From: Antilocapra americana
Lineage: Eukaryota; Chordata; Mammalia; Artiodactyla; Antilocapridae
Assembly: GCA_007570785.1 (NCBI GenBank)
Contig: ML661382.1
Coordinates: 1,057,526-1,121,525, forward strand
Direction: 5' to 3'
DNA: 64,000 nucleotides
Part shown: positions 40,986-52,889 of the stretch, piece after piece
Layout of the letters: each line of letters opens with the position of its first letter
How positions within the stretch are numbered: the first letter of the stretch is position 1
Position numbers and translations under genes: made by a program
The notes under the pieces: generated by a model
Seen by the model: the letters and a program-made list of their open reading frames with translations, nothing else
What the model was told of the DNA's origin: nothing
The model's database searches: none

Positions 40986-41344
40986 TGTAGTAATAAATGA
41001 AAAATTCATGACAAGTAATATATAAAATAAAATTTTCTTTGCAGTAAAATATTTTCTTAATTAATGTTCTAGAAAGGATAAATCAAGGAACTAGCAATCT
41101 GTATGATAACTACCCTCAAGCAGTATCTCTTCTTTTGATTTTAGTATTTCCAATTTTGGTTTATTAGCATCTTGGAAGAACATAATGGTTTGATATATTG
41201 AGGCCTAATTATGTTGGGGTGTTTTGATCTGGCTTAAGTATTAAGATTGTGGTAGGCATTTGTGAATATTGGGGATCAGTTGAATAGTCTGTTCCTGAAA
41301 TAGCACTATATAATTTCCACTTTGGGAAATACTCAATTCTTTTT
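40986..41344. other. No feature recognised
   Basis: AT-rich, unique-looking. Confidence 0.35.
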
Positions 41345-41487
41345 TAAAAAGTATATTTCATTTATTTTTTTGGTTGCATTAAGTTTTAGTTACAGCATGT
41401 GGGATCTAGTTCCCTGACCAGGGATCAAACCCAGGCCCCTTCCATTGTGAGCACAGAGTCTTAGCCACTAGACCACACAGGAAATCC
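41345..41487 (-). mobile_element. CHR-type SINE
   Basis: cagcatgtgggatctagttccctgaccagggatcaaaccc and end agaccacacaggaaatcc. Confidence 0.88.
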
Positions 41488-41754
41488 TGGGAATACTTAA
41501 TTCTTAGTTGAGACTCCTAGTAGAATAAGGTTTATTTTCCCAGGACTCCAGTACCTATTTACATTTCTTTTTTAACTTTTAAAAACTGGTCATAGTTTTT
41601 GAATTGCATATATGGGTAATACATTATAGATTATTTGCACATAAAATTGTTTCTAAAGTGAAAAAAAAAAGGAAAACAATTTAGTCTTTCTTAGCTACAA
41701 AAAGAAGGCTTTCTGGACCATAAAGCTAATTATGATGCTTATTTCATTTAAAGA
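41488..41754. other. No feature recognised
   Basis: AT-rich; a possible Pol II or L1 tail A-run at 41661-41670. Nothing supported. Confidence 0.3.
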
Positions 41755-42643
41755 TCATGTACAGAAGACCTAAGTAGACATTTCTCCAGAGAAGACATAC
41801 AGATGGCAAATAGGCGCATGAAAAGATGCTCAACATTTCTAAGTATTAAATAAATGCCAATCAAAGCTGCAGTAAGGGACCACCTCACACCAGTCAGAAT
41901 GGTCATCACTAAAAAGTCTACAAGCAACAAATGCTGGAAAGGGTATGGAAAAAGAGGAGCCCTCCTACTGTCTTGGTGGGAATGTAAGTTAGTGTAGCCA
42001 GTACGGAGAACAGTATGGCAGTTCCTTAAAAAGCTAAAAATTGAATTGCCATGTGATCCAGCAATTCCACTCCCGAGCATACAGCTGGAGAAAACTATAA
42101 TTCAAAAAGATGCATGCACCCCTATGTTCATAGCAGCACTATTCACAATAGCTAAGACATGGAAACAACCTAAGTGTCCATCAACACATGAATGGATAAA
42201 GAAGATGTGGTACATATATACGATGGAATACTACTCAGCCATAAAAGAACAAAATAATGCCATTTGCAGCAACATGGATACACCTAGAGATTATCATACT
42301 AAGGGAAGCAAGTCAGAAAGAGAAAGACAAATACTATATGATGTGGAATCTCAAGTGGTGTAAAGGAATCTATCTGCAAAACAAACTTACCGACAATGTG
42401 AGCATATTAACGATTGCCAAAGGGGAGGGAAAGAGGGGAAGGGATGGACTGGGAGTTTGGGATTAGCAGTTCTAAACTATTACTTACAGGATGGATAAGC
42501 AACATGGCCCTACTGTATAGCACAGGAACTATATTCAATATCCTGGGATAAATCATAATAGAAAAGAATATAAAAAAGAATATAGATATGTGTATAACTG
42601 AGTCATTTGCTGTCCAGCAGAAATTAACACAGCATTGTAAATC

Positions 42644-42645
<2 letters not shown>
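41755..42645 (+). mobile_element. L1 3' end (ORF2 C-terminus and 3' UTR)
   Basis: gacctaagtagacatttctccagagaagacatacagatgg, gatccagcaattccactcc, aatggataaagaagatgtggtac, tactatatgatgtggaatctc, and 3' end cagaaattaacacagcattgtaaatcaac. The frame at 42046-42363 is the ORF2 C-terminus and is incomplete. Confidence 0.93.
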
Positions 42646-42679
<34 letters not shown>

Positions 42680-42886
42680 GCCACTCAGTCGTGTCTGACT
42701 CTTTGAGACCCTTTGGACAGCAGCCTGCCAGGCTCCTCTGTCCATAGGATTTTTCAGGCAAGAATACTGGAGAGGGTTGCCATTTCCTACTCCAGGGGAT
42801 CTTCCCAACCCAGGGGTTGAAGCCGAATCTCCTGTATCTCCTGCATTGGCAGGTGGATTCTTAACCACTGCGCCACCTGGGAAGCC
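42646..42886 (-). mobile_element. Bov-tA SINE with (TG)n tail
   Basis: (tg)n at 42647-42677, then ccactcagtcgtgtctgactc ... gcgccacctgggaagccc. Inserted at the 3' end of the L1. Confidence 0.95.
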
Positions 42887-43074
42887 CTTTGTATATTTAC
42901 TTACTCATCAATTCTAAGACATAGAGAGATTAAGTGATTCCAGCTGGTAAGTGACAGACCCCAGGCAAACTGGCACCAGCTCCCGGCTCTCCTTAGCAAA
43001 GTTTTGATCAAGAGTTTTCAGATTGTATTTTACAGCATTGGTTGCTATGGTGAAATAAAGACAGCTGTAAATTC

Positions 43075-43545
43075 TTTGTCAGTGTTCCCATTAAGATCTA
43101 AATCTTATTTCCTCTCCCTTTGAATTGAGGCTGGCCCTGTAATTTTCTTTGGCTAAAAAAATGTGAGGGGATTGATGTTTAACTTTTGAGGCAGGGGTTA
43201 AGAGATCTGTAGCGTCTACTTCCTGTACTTGGAACTCTTCCTGATATGCTTTAAGAACCTCAAGATTGTGGAGAAGCCGTCTGAAGGATGACTGATGAAC
43301 TCTGGCCAACAGCTCCAGGCCAACTGCCAGTCAGCTGAGGGAGCACCTTCAAATGTTTCTGCCCGTTTGAACCTGGGATTACTGAAGCCTCAGCTAATCC
43401 CACAAAGGAAAGAAGAGCTGTCCAGCTGAGCACAGTCAACTCAAAGAATTGTGAGAGATGAATAGCTCTGGTGGTTGGTTTAATTCACCAAGTTTTAGGA
43501 GCATTTGTTACAGAGCAATGGACAATCGAAACAGCTGACAATAAT
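43075..43545 (+). mobile_element. MLT1-like LTR
   Basis: ctccctttgaattgaggctggccctgtaattttctttggc near the start and ttaattcaccaagttttaggagcatttgttacagagcaatgg at the end match the MLT1 order also seen at 23233-23743. Confidence 0.7.
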
Positions 43546-44104
43546 AGGATTTCCCCTAAATAAAGTTAAATGGCAACCAACTAATTTAAGGGTTAGGGAA
43601 ATTGTATTGCCAAGGAACAAAAACAAAACATAACAGGGATCTATTAGGCAACCCCTAAGGCAATCTGCAGTCCTAAATATTTTACCAGGACAAAGAGTGA
43701 CACTGAATTGGAACAGCTCCCTGGAGAGGAATCCTCTGTGTTTCCCCTCTCAAGGAGTAGCTCTGAAGGATCTTGAGCAAGGAAAATCACTTGGTGGTCA
43801 TAACCTGGGATGTCCAGATTCTCTAACAAAGGAATTTACTTACTGGAAGGAACTGATCTCTACATAGAGCTGCACAGGTGGTTCAGTGCCAACCTGCTGG
43901 AGGCACCATTCATATAAACTGTCATGTGAATGGTATTCTAGAAGTATAAATGTGGTGCCCTCATCAGGAAAATGAGTTAACGAATGAATGAATAAGAAAT
44001 GTGTAGGCCTTCCTTACCATATTCTATCAGGGCTTGGAATATATCCGTATGTTGTACCTTATCTTCCCCCCTTTTAAAACGAGAGATTCAACTGATGTCT
44101 GTAC
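43546..44104. other. No feature recognised
   Basis: AT-rich sequence without exon or RNA-gene signals. Confidence 0.35.
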
Positions 44105-44462
44105 TACTTTGCTAGAAATGCCGTGACAAAGTACCACTGACCGGAGGGCTTAAACAACAGGAATTTATGTTCTCATAGTTCTGCAGGCTCGAATTCCAAG
44201 AGCAAGGTGTTGGCAGTATTGTTTTTTCCCAGTTTCTCTTGTTGGCTTATAGGTGCCTGTCTTCTCCCTGTATTTTAACACTGTACGAGTCTATGGCCAA
44301 ATTTCCTCTTCTTGTAAGTCCACCAGTCTTATTTAATCAGAGCCTACCTCTAATGACCTCTTTAACTTGATTACCTCTTTAGACCCTATCTGCAAACAGT
44401 CACATTCTGAAGTACAGAGGCTTAGGTCTTCAGCATATGAAATTTTGAAGACTATAATTCAT
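44105..44462 (+). mobile_element. Old interspersed repeat, unassigned
   Basis: ttgctagaaatgccgtgacaaagtaccactgaccggagggcttaaacaacagg, gcaaggtgttggcag, cctctttagaccctatctgcaaacagtcacattctg. Same family as 30505-31010. Confidence 0.6.
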
Positions 44463-44463
44463 C

Positions 44464-44660
44464 CCGGGCTTCCCTAGTGGCTCAGTGGTCAACAATGCAT
44501 CTGCAATGCAAGAGACCCAGGTTCAATCCCTGGGTTGGGAAGATCCCCTGGAGAAGGGAATGGCAACCCACTCCAATATTCTTGCCTGGGAAATCCCATG
44601 GACAGAAGAGCCTGATGGGCTAAGAGATGAACACGACTTAACAACTAAACAACAGCAACA
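44464..44660 (+). mobile_element. Bov-tA SINE
   Basis: gggcttccctagtggctcagtgg ... ggttcaatccctgggttgggaagatcccc ... gatgaacacgacttaacaac with a (caa)-rich tail. Confidence 0.95.
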
Positions 44661-45444
44661 AATAATTCTGCCCACAAGGTCACCCCATATTTCCTCTACT
44701 GTTGTATATACAATGTATTACTTGTAGTTTAACATATCATTTTAGCCATAAATTGTAAGATCTGAAGCTGATTGAGATTAGACAACACCTAGAGATTCTG
44801 TACTCAGAGATGGATGCAACAGCCAGATGTAATTTTGAATGTGGATACTTTTGAAGTTGTATAGGGCTTTATTGCATTGTATTATATAGGGAATTTGGGG
44901 GAAAGTAAGTGTGAGAAGAAAGAGCATGTGTGGGTGCTTACCATATATGTGTGTTTGATCATCAGGTATACTGTAATAAATAGCTGTGGCATTATGCATC
45001 TAGCATTTCTCCTTTCTTTTGGAAACTAACTCCTCCCTTCTCACCATTCATGGAAGACATCATGGTAAAGACCATATATTTACCTAACTATCTCCCTCCT
45101 GGCCACAGTAAATTGGTCTGAGGAGGGCACTTTATTCTAGTCAAGCCAATTAAAATCCTTCTCCAGGATGAAAAAATTAGGACCTGCTGGTTACATTTCT
45201 TGCTATATAGAAAAAGCCAGTTTCCAATGAGGAAAAAAATGAAACCAATGTGCTAAAGAGAAAATAAAACAAGGTAAAACAAACAAAACTCCTAAAAAAC
45301 AGAGACAAAATAGGGAAAGAGTCCCACACCCACCTGTATTCTTCACTCAACAGATTTGAATGAGCCCCAAATATTTTTCCCCTTGTGCCTAGTATGGTTT
45401 GAATGGAGTTTTTTTAAAAAACCAAAAGAATCCTCATTAATGTA
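44661..45444. other. No feature recognised
   Basis: AT-rich. The A-rich patch near 45220-45320 could be old L1. Nothing supported. Confidence 0.35.
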
Positions 45445-45955
45445 GTATGCCATGGTCAATTTTATGTGTCAATTTGACTGGCTATGGAGTGCCCAGATTA
45501 AGTATTATATCTGGATAAGTGGATAGGGTTTTCTGGATGAGATTAGCACTTGAATCAGTGGACTCAGCAAAGTAGCTTGCCCTCCCCAATGTGAGTGGGC
45601 ATCATCCAACCTGTTGAAGACCTGAATAGAACAAAAATTTGAAGAGGGAGGAATTCCTCCCTTTTTGCTTCCTACTTGCTTCAGTTGGGAAATCTCATCT
45701 TGTCTTCTCTGTCCCGCAGGCTGGGATTTAAACCATCAGTTCCCCTGGTTCTCAGGCCTCTGGACTCGGACTGAATTGCATCACCATCATCAGTTTTCCT
45801 GGGTCTTCAGCTTGTAGACAGCAGATTGTGGGACTTCTCAGCCTCCATAATTGCATGAGCCAATTTGTTACACCCCGCCACACACATACATATAATTAAC
45901 AATTTGTTATACAAATATATAGACATAGCCAAAGAACCCTAACTAATACAAGTAA
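45445..45955 (+). mobile_element. Old interspersed repeat, unassigned
   Basis: ccatggtcaattttatgtgtcaatttgactggc, gagtgggcatcatccaacctgttg, agcctccataattgcatgagccaattt and end gaaccctaactaatac form a coherent old element. It ends like the one at 4041-4630. Confidence 0.6.
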
Positions 45956-46104
45956 GACATAATAGCATAGGTGATTCATGCTATCACTTGGCCATACTTC
46001 TGTAATGAAAAGTGTGTTCCTTAAGCTTCAAATCTTGCTGGCAAAACCCCTACCTAAGTGGTAGGATGTTTCTTCTTTCTTTGTATCCATCAAGATTCTT
46101 TTTT

Positions 46105-46214
46105 TTTCCCAGCCACTTGGGATGTGGGATCTTAGTTCCCTGACCAGGAATGGAACCTGTGCTGCCATAGTGGAAACACAGAGCCTTAACCACTGGACTA
46201 CCAGGGAAGTCCCT
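46105..46214 (-). mobile_element. CHR-type SINE
   Basis: gccacttgggatgtgggatcttagttccctgaccagg and ccactggactaccagggaagtccc. Confidence 0.9.
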
Positions 46215-46861
46215 CCATCAGGATTCTTAATTTCAAGCAACAAAAACTAGTTCTGGATGTTTTAGGCAGAAATAAATTTATTAAAAGGACATTAAGTTGC
46301 TCACAGAGTCAACGGGAGAACTGAAGAGATGACTCACATTCTGGGTCACACAGCGAGAAACAGCTGAAGTCCAGTTACAGAATTGGTCTGGTGACAAGGA
46401 CACCAGTACCATGGCCGCAGAATGCTGGGCATGAAGCCTGTGTTGATGATTCAACCAGCATTGAGTACTGGACGGATCACTACCCCTGCAGGCACCGCTT
46501 TTCCAGCACGTGATCTTCCTGAAACCATTTTTTCTAACTATCTTTGAGGCTGCTGTGCCAAACTGGCAGAGCCTGGTCCATGTACTGATGTTCTGGCTGC
46601 AAGGGATGTGGGAAAGAAAGTTCCTAGTACTTTGGCTTTTATAGAGGATGATAAGCCTATAGGTCAGATTCATAACCTGAGGGAATTCACAAACCTGGAC
46701 AAGGGGCCCAGCGCTGAGGGATAAGAAGAAATGTTGTATCTACTACGCACTTAACATTCGAGAGCAGCCCTGCTTGGGATATCAGGTAAGGACTGGACCA
46801 GTATACTTCACAGAGCCTACTGCAAACAAGACTCACAAATCGTAGTGATCTGTACTTAGAG
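46215..46861. other. Probably old repeat, unassigned
   Basis: gcagaaataaatttattaaaaggacattaagttgctcacagag looks like a decayed repeat start. The minus frame 46281-46673 (130 codons) has no recognisable domain and is probably chance. Confidence 0.35.
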
Positions 46862-46888
46862 CTGGGCTTCCCAGGTGTCGCTGGGGAT

Positions 46889-46903
46889 AAAGAACTCGCC
46901 CTC
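46889..46903 (+). repeat. Target-site duplication, left copy
   Basis: aaagaactcgccctc, identical to 47405-47419. Confidence 0.95.
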
Positions 46904-47404
46904 GGAAGCAACCTAGATGCCCATCAACTGACGAATGGATAAGAAAGCTGTGGTACATATACACAATGGAATATTACTCAGCATTAAAAAAAAATTCATT
47001 TGAAGCAATTCTACTCAGATGGACGAAACTGGAGCCCATTATCCAGAGTGAAGTAAGCCAGAAGCAAAAACAACAATACAGTATATTAACGCATATATAT
47101 GGAATTTAGAAAGACGGTAACGAGAACCCAACATGCGAGACAGCAAATGGAACCCAGATGTATAGAATAGACTCGTGGACTTTGTGGATGAGGGTAAGGG
47201 TGGGATGATATGGGAGAAGGGCATTGAAACATGTTAATTGTCATGTGTCTAATCAATCGCCAGCCCAGGATTGATGCTCGGGGCTGGTACAGCGAGATTT
47301 CCTGGGGGGGAGGGAGGAGGGAAGGGGGTTCCGGAGGGGAAGCATATGTAAACCCATGGTGATATCATGACAATGTATGGCAAAAACAATAAAAAAAAAA
47401 AAAA
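46904..47404 (+). mobile_element. Young bovine-type L1, 5'-truncated, about 0.5 kb
   Basis: ggaagcaacctagatgcccatcaactgac, ggtacatatacacaatggaatattactcagc, atccagagtgaagtaagccagaagc, then the bovine L1 3' UTR (gattgatgctcggggctgg; aagcatatgtaaacccatgg; caatgtatggcaaaaac) and a signal-bearing A-tail (aataaaaaa). Perfect 15-bp duplications flank it, so the insertion is recent. Confidence 0.96.
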
Positions 47405-47419
47405 AAAGAACTCGCCCTC
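47405..47419 (+). repeat. Target-site duplication, right copy
   Basis: aaagaactcgccctc, directly after the L1 A-tail. Confidence 0.95.
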
Positions 47420-47600
47420 TGATGCAGGAGACATAGAGACAGGAGTTCGGTCCCTGGGTAGGTAAGATCCACAGGAGGAGGACACGGCAACCCTTCTCCA
47501 GTACTCTTGCTTGGAGAATCCCATGGACAGAGGAGCCTGGCAGGCTACAGCGCAGAGGGTCACAAAGATTTGGACACGCCTGAAGCAACTTAGCCCGTGT

Positions 47601-48049
47601 GCATGCTTTCTTGGAGCTGGTTATTGAATGAGGACTGATTCCGGTCAGGCACAACTTTCACCAAGAAAACTATTATCTCTGCCACATTAGAGAAGTGGGG
47701 AAATAGGAAGTTGTCCTAACTACTGGTTCTGAGAACACCTTAGCCAAGATCTAGGGAAGAGGAAGGCACTGCCAGAGCCATGACTTCTTAAATCATCACA
47801 TGTTGCTTCACTTCTCTTCACTTAACTCAGTTCCAGACTCAACAAAAACTTCTTACACATGTAGTGGGGAATTTAAAACACACCCAGACCCAAGAAGGTC
47901 TAGGAAATGCAGTCTTAGGTTTCTAGCCTTTGCATATAGGGAGGCAGGATAGGAGGGGATTGGCACATACGTGACAATAGCTGTCTACCCTACCTGCCTG
48001 AGATATTACTCATTCTACCTTTATTCAGTCTCTGAATGCTATTTTTTTT
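47601..48049. other. No feature recognised
   Basis: Unique-looking sequence. Confidence 0.35.
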
Positions 48050-48962
48050 TAAAGTCAGTTTTACAAAAAGATGCTCAATATTGTTAATTAATAGAGAAAT
48101 GCAGATCAAAATTACAATGAGGAATCATCACACACCAGGATGGCCATCATTAACAAGTCTACAAGGAACAAATGCTGGAGGGGTGTAGAGAAAAACACCT
48201 ACACTGTTGGTGGGGATGTAAATTGGTGCAGCCATTGTGGGAAACAGTATGGGCGTTCCTTAAAAAAATAAAAGTAGAGTTACTATATGATCCAGCAATC
48301 CCACTCCTGGGTACATACTCAGACAAAGCTATATATAATTTGAAAAGATATAAGCATCTTTCTGTTCACAGTAACACTACTTAAATAGCCAAGTCATGGA
48401 AGCAACCTAAATGTCCATCAGCAGATGAAAGGATAAAGAAGATGTGGTATACATATATATAAATATACACACATACATGTACATGTAATGGACTACGAAT
48501 CAGCCATAAAAAAGAACAAAATAATGCCATTTGCAGCAACATGGACACAACTGAAATTATCCTACTAAGTGAAGTAAGCCATGTAGAGAAAGACTAATAT
48601 CATCTGATATACCTTATATATGGAATCTAAGAAAAATGAAATAAGTAAACTTATTACAAAAGAGAAACAGAATCACAGACATAGAAAGCAAATTTATCAT
48701 TACAAAGGGCATAGGTAGTGGTGGGGGACAGGACATAAATTAGGCGTTTGAGATTAACATATGCATACTACTGTAAATAAAACAAATAAACAACAAGGAC
48801 CTACTGCATAGCACAGGGAACTATATTCAATATCTTGTTTTTAAGAACATATAATGGAAAAGAATCTGAAAAAGAATATATACGTGTGTATTTATATACA
48901 ACTTGCTGTACATCTGAAACTAACACATTGTAAATGAACTGTACTTCATTAAAAAATAAAAA
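48050..48962 (+). mobile_element. L1 3' end
   Basis: agagaaatgcagatcaaaattacaatgagg, ggtggggatgtaaattggtgcagcc, gatccagcaatcccactcctgg, ggacctactgcatagcacaggg and ctgaaactaacacattgtaaatg. Frames are broken. Confidence 0.93.
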
Positions 48963-48969
48963 ATTATTT

Positions 48970-50795
48970 TAATAGGCAACACATTCCAAAGAAAAGGTAA
49001 TCAAAAAGGCAAAATGGTTGTCTGAAGAGGCCATACAAATAAATGAGAAAAAAAGAGAAGCTAAAGGCAAAGGAGAAAAGGAAAGATGTACTCATTTGAA
49101 TGCAGAGTTCCAAAGAATAGCAAGGAGAGATAAGAAAGTCTTCCTCAGTGATCAATGCAAAGAAACAGAGGAAATGCATAGAATGGGAAAGACTAGAGAT
49201 CTCTTCAAGAAAATTAGAGATATCGAGGGAATATTTCATGCAAATATGGGCTCAATAAAGGACAGAAATGGTATGGACCTAACAGAAGCAGAAGATATTA
49301 AGAAGAGGTGGCAAGAATACACAGAATAACTGTACAAAAAAGATCTTCAGGACCCAGATAACCACAATGGTGTGATCACTCACCTAGAGCCAGACATCCT
49401 GGAATGCAAAGTCAAGTGGGCCTTAGGAAGCATCACTAAGAACAAAGCTAGTGCAGTTGAGCTAGCTGATGGAATTCCAGTTGAGCCATTTCAAATTCTG
49501 AAAGATGATGCTGTGAAAGTGCTGCACTCAATATGCCAGCACATTTGGAAAACTCAGCAGTGGCCACAGGACTGGAAAAGGTCAGTTTTCATTCCAACCC
49601 CAAAGAGGGGCAATGCCAAAGAATGCTCAAACTACCGCACAACTGCACTCATCTCATACGCTAGCAAAGTGATGCTCAAATTTCTCCAAGCCAGGCTTCA
49701 ACAGTAAGTGAACTGTGAACTTCCAGATGTTCCAGCTGGTTTTAGAAAATGCAGAAGACCCAGAGATCAAATTACCAACATCCGTTGGATCATCGAAAAA
49801 GTAAAAGAGTTCCAGAAAAACATCTACTTCTGCTTTATTGACTACACTAAAGCCTTTGACTGTGTGGATCCAAATTGGATAAGGAATATGTCTAGGCTGT
49901 ATATCGTCACCCTGCTTATTTAACTTATATGCAGAGTACATCATGCAAAATACTGGGCTGGATGAAGCGCAAGTTGGAATCAAGATTGCAGGAAGAAACA
50001 TCAGTAACCTCAGATACGCAGATGATACCACCCTTAGGGCAGAAAGTGAAGAAGAACTAAAGAGACTCTTGATGAAAGTGAAAGAGGAGAGTGAAAAAGT
50101 TGGCTTAAAACTTAACATTCAAAAAACTAAGATCATGGCATTGGGTCCCATCACTTCAAGGCAAGTAGATGGGGAAACAATGGAAACAGTGCTAGACTTT
50201 ATTTTGGGGGGCTCCAAAATCACTGCAGATGGTGACTGCAGCCATGAAATTAAAAGATGCTTGCTCCTTGGAAGAAAAGTTATGATCGACCTAGATGGCA
50301 TACTAAAAAGCAGAGACTTTACCAACAAAGGTCCATCTAGTCAAAGCTATGGTTTTTTCCAGTAGTCATGTGTGGATGTGAGAGTTGGACTATAAAAAAT
50401 GTTGAGTGCCGAAGAATTGATGCTTTTGAACTGTTGTGTTGGAGAAGACTCTTGAGAGTCTCTTGGATGGCAAGGAGATCCAACCAGTCCATTCTAAAGG
50501 AGATCAGTCCTGAATATTCCTTGGAAAGACTGATGCTGAAGCTGAAGCTCCAAAACTCTGGCTACCTGATGCCAAGAACTGACTCATTGGAAAAGACCCT
50601 GATGCTAGGAAAGATTAAAAGCAGGAGGACAAGGGTATGACAGAGGATGAGATGGTTGGATGGCATCACTGACTCAATGAACATGAGTTTGAGCAAGCTC
50701 CAGGATTTGGTGATGGACAGGGAAGCCTGGTGTGCTGCAGTTGTTCGCAGGGTCAAAAAGTCGGACATGACTGAGCGACTGAACTGAGCTGACAT
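48970..50795 (+). mobile_element. BovB (RTE-type LINE), about 1.8 kb, inactive
   Basis: Plus-strand frames carry, in order, the pre-RT region (49018-49329; QINEKKREAKGKGEKERC, RDKKVFLSDQCKETEEMHRM), RT (49372-49707; SICQHIWKTQQWPQDWKRSV), the YADD active-site box in NLRYADDTTLRAESEEELKR (49943-50365) and the C-terminal region (50368-50640; [20 protein letters not shown]). It is 5'-truncated, lacks most of the endonuclease, and stops or shifts separate the pieces. The YADD box itself is intact. It follows the 3' end of an L1 directly. Confidence 0.95.
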
Positions 50796-51916
50796 TCACA
50801 TAGTAAGACAATTCAAACATTGTCAACTGTACACAATGTAATGTAAACCTCTTACCCCCCTCTGTCCTCCAACCCCCCAGTTTTCCTCCCAAGAATCATT
50901 AACTTCTACCAGGTTCATATTTATATTTTCAAAGATATTGTATGAGTATTTGAATGTGTGCTTCTCCCTTTTCATTTTACCTATATGGAGTATAAAATAC
51001 ACACTTTCTTTCCAATCTACCTTTTCTTTTTCAGTCCAATCTACTTTTAATAGCCAGTGAAAGACAAGAGTCCTGGAGAGGATCAAGACACACTGACAAC
51101 AAAGAAAACTCCATTCTTTTTTCACACGGTTTCTCTCTTTTTAAAAAAAAAAATTCTTTATTTCTTATAAAATATTGCAAAATATTTAAACAACACAAAA
51201 AAATGAAAGCATCCCTTAAATTTCCAAAAAGCAACTACTATAAATAGTTTGCATATTTATCTATCTGTGTGTGTGGTTTTTATAGCTTTGAATTTTTCTC
51301 TACATTGCTTTAAGTTTTTTGTTAGCCAGAGTGTTGGTTCTGAATTTACCTCACAGCCCTGTAAGCTATTAAGACAATGGTTTCAGCCTTAACTGATTCC
51401 TTAAATCTTATGTCTCTAGTGAGATTCCTCAGAGTTAGATTAATATGGTTAATCTAACTGGGCACTTGCTGTTCCTTGGTTATAGATTCTTGATACTCAA
51501 GGTCCAAAATTCCCTCTTGGATTCTGCCAAACTTCTCTCCACAATTTCTGCAATTAACTCTGCATGTATTCCCTAACACAATGGAATATTGTTTTTTGTC
51601 CCCTCAGGCTCCTCCCTCTCTTCTGATCACAGACCTGTGATCTTCCCAGGACACAAAAGGATTCGAGCATAACCCAAAACAGGTGACTCAAGACTTTCCT
51701 TGAGATTTTTCAAAGCAGAGTTGGCAAAAAAATATGCTCCTTTCCTTTCCAGTTAAAATACTGAGATTATGTGACTCTGGAACTGCGGGCAGCTACAGAT
51801 CCACTCTTACAGTGAAATCAGAGCTATTGCCCCTAGCAATGCCACCATGTATTAATATGTCTTTATTTCAGCTTGTTGACATATAATTCACTTCACAGGG
51901 ACAAAGACCAGCAAAT
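50796..51916. other. Mostly unassigned AT-rich sequence
   Basis: Some A/T-rich text (51120-51330) is compatible with reversed L1, but I cannot assign it. Minus frames here are short. Confidence 0.35.
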
Positions 51917-52132
51917 TGTTTAGTATGCATTTAGTTGCTCCGTTGTGTTAGACTCTTTGTGACCCCATGGACTGTAGCCTGCAAGGCTCCTCTGTTCATG
52001 GGATTCTGCAGGTAAGAATACTGGAGTGGGTAGCCATTCCCTTCTCCAGAGGATCTTCCCAACCCAGGGATCGAACCCGAGTTTCCTACATTGCAGGTGG
52101 ATTCTTTATCATCTGAGCCACCAGGGAAACCT
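51917..52132 (-). mobile_element. Bov-tA SINE
   Basis: atttagttgctccgttgtgttagactc ... ctgagccaccagggaaacc. Confidence 0.95.
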
Positions 52133-52540
52133 CATTCTTTAGCATACAATAGGCAATATTTGCCATTTTGCCATATACACAGATTCTAGGGATTAGAAAG
52201 TGGTATCTTTGGAGGCCATAGTTTAGCCTACCACATTGTGTACTAAAGGCAACGTTCCCCATAGAGGAACTGTGAGCCTTAACAAAATTAACACATGTAA
52301 AACTTGTCTGTAAATTGCTCTCAAAAAATAATGGCTATTGTTTTGATTATTCATTGCTATAACGTACTTGTTGGTTTCTGGCCTGAGCACCCTTCTTATT
52401 TTGAGGAAGTATCCCATTTATGGTCCCAGCTCAGGAAGCCCCAAACTTTGTTCCATGCTGCTTTAAACTTTCATGATATTAGCCATCTCACTTTTTTTTC
52501 TCCCTTTTATTTGTCAACATCTATCACTTTTTTTTTTTAT
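52133..52540. other. No feature recognised
   Basis: gtggtatctttggaggccatagtttagcctacc at 52200 may be old L1-type text. Nothing else supported. Confidence 0.35.
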
Positions 52541-52730
52541 GGACAAGACCCTGATGTTGGGAAAGACTGAAGGCAGGAGAACAGGACAACAGAGGACAAG
52601 ATGGTTGGATGGCATCACTGACTCAATGGACATGAGTTTGAGCAAGCTCTGGGAGATGGTAAAGGAAGCCTGGCGTGCTGCTTTCCATGGGGTGGCAAAG
52701 AGTCAGACACAACTGAGAGAATGAACAACA
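52541..52730 (+). mobile_element. BovB 3' fragment
   Basis: acaagaccctgatgttgggaaagactgaaggc ... gatggttggatggcatcactgactcaatggac ... cagacacaactgag, with an (aac)n tail. Confidence 0.93.
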
Positions 52731-52889
52731 ACATCAAAATCAACTTTTTATTCACTCCACTTCAGAAGGGACATAGGATCATGGTTGAATTCACGGACTC
52801 TGACTCAGACTTTTTGAATCCTGACCCTGACTCCTTTTTAGGTGTGCCATCTTGGATGGTTTACGTAAATTCTCCATGCCACAGTTTCT

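Larger units (their letters stand above)
46862..47600 (+). mobile_element. Bov-tA SINE split by a young L1
   Basis: The head ctgggcttcccaggtgtcgctggggataaagaactcgccctc (46862-46903) resumes at 47420 with tgatgcaggagacatagagac and runs to aaagatttggacacgcctgaagcaac. The two halves are one Bov-tA. Confidence 0.95.

Noticed and set aside
46281..46673. 130-codon minus-strand frame
   Set aside because: Lies in likely repeat-derived sequence with no domain and no splice context.
49943..50365. Intact YADD box as a sign of an active reverse transcriptase
   Set aside because: The surrounding BovB ORF is 5'-truncated and broken by stops and frameshifts, so one preserved motif does not imply activity.
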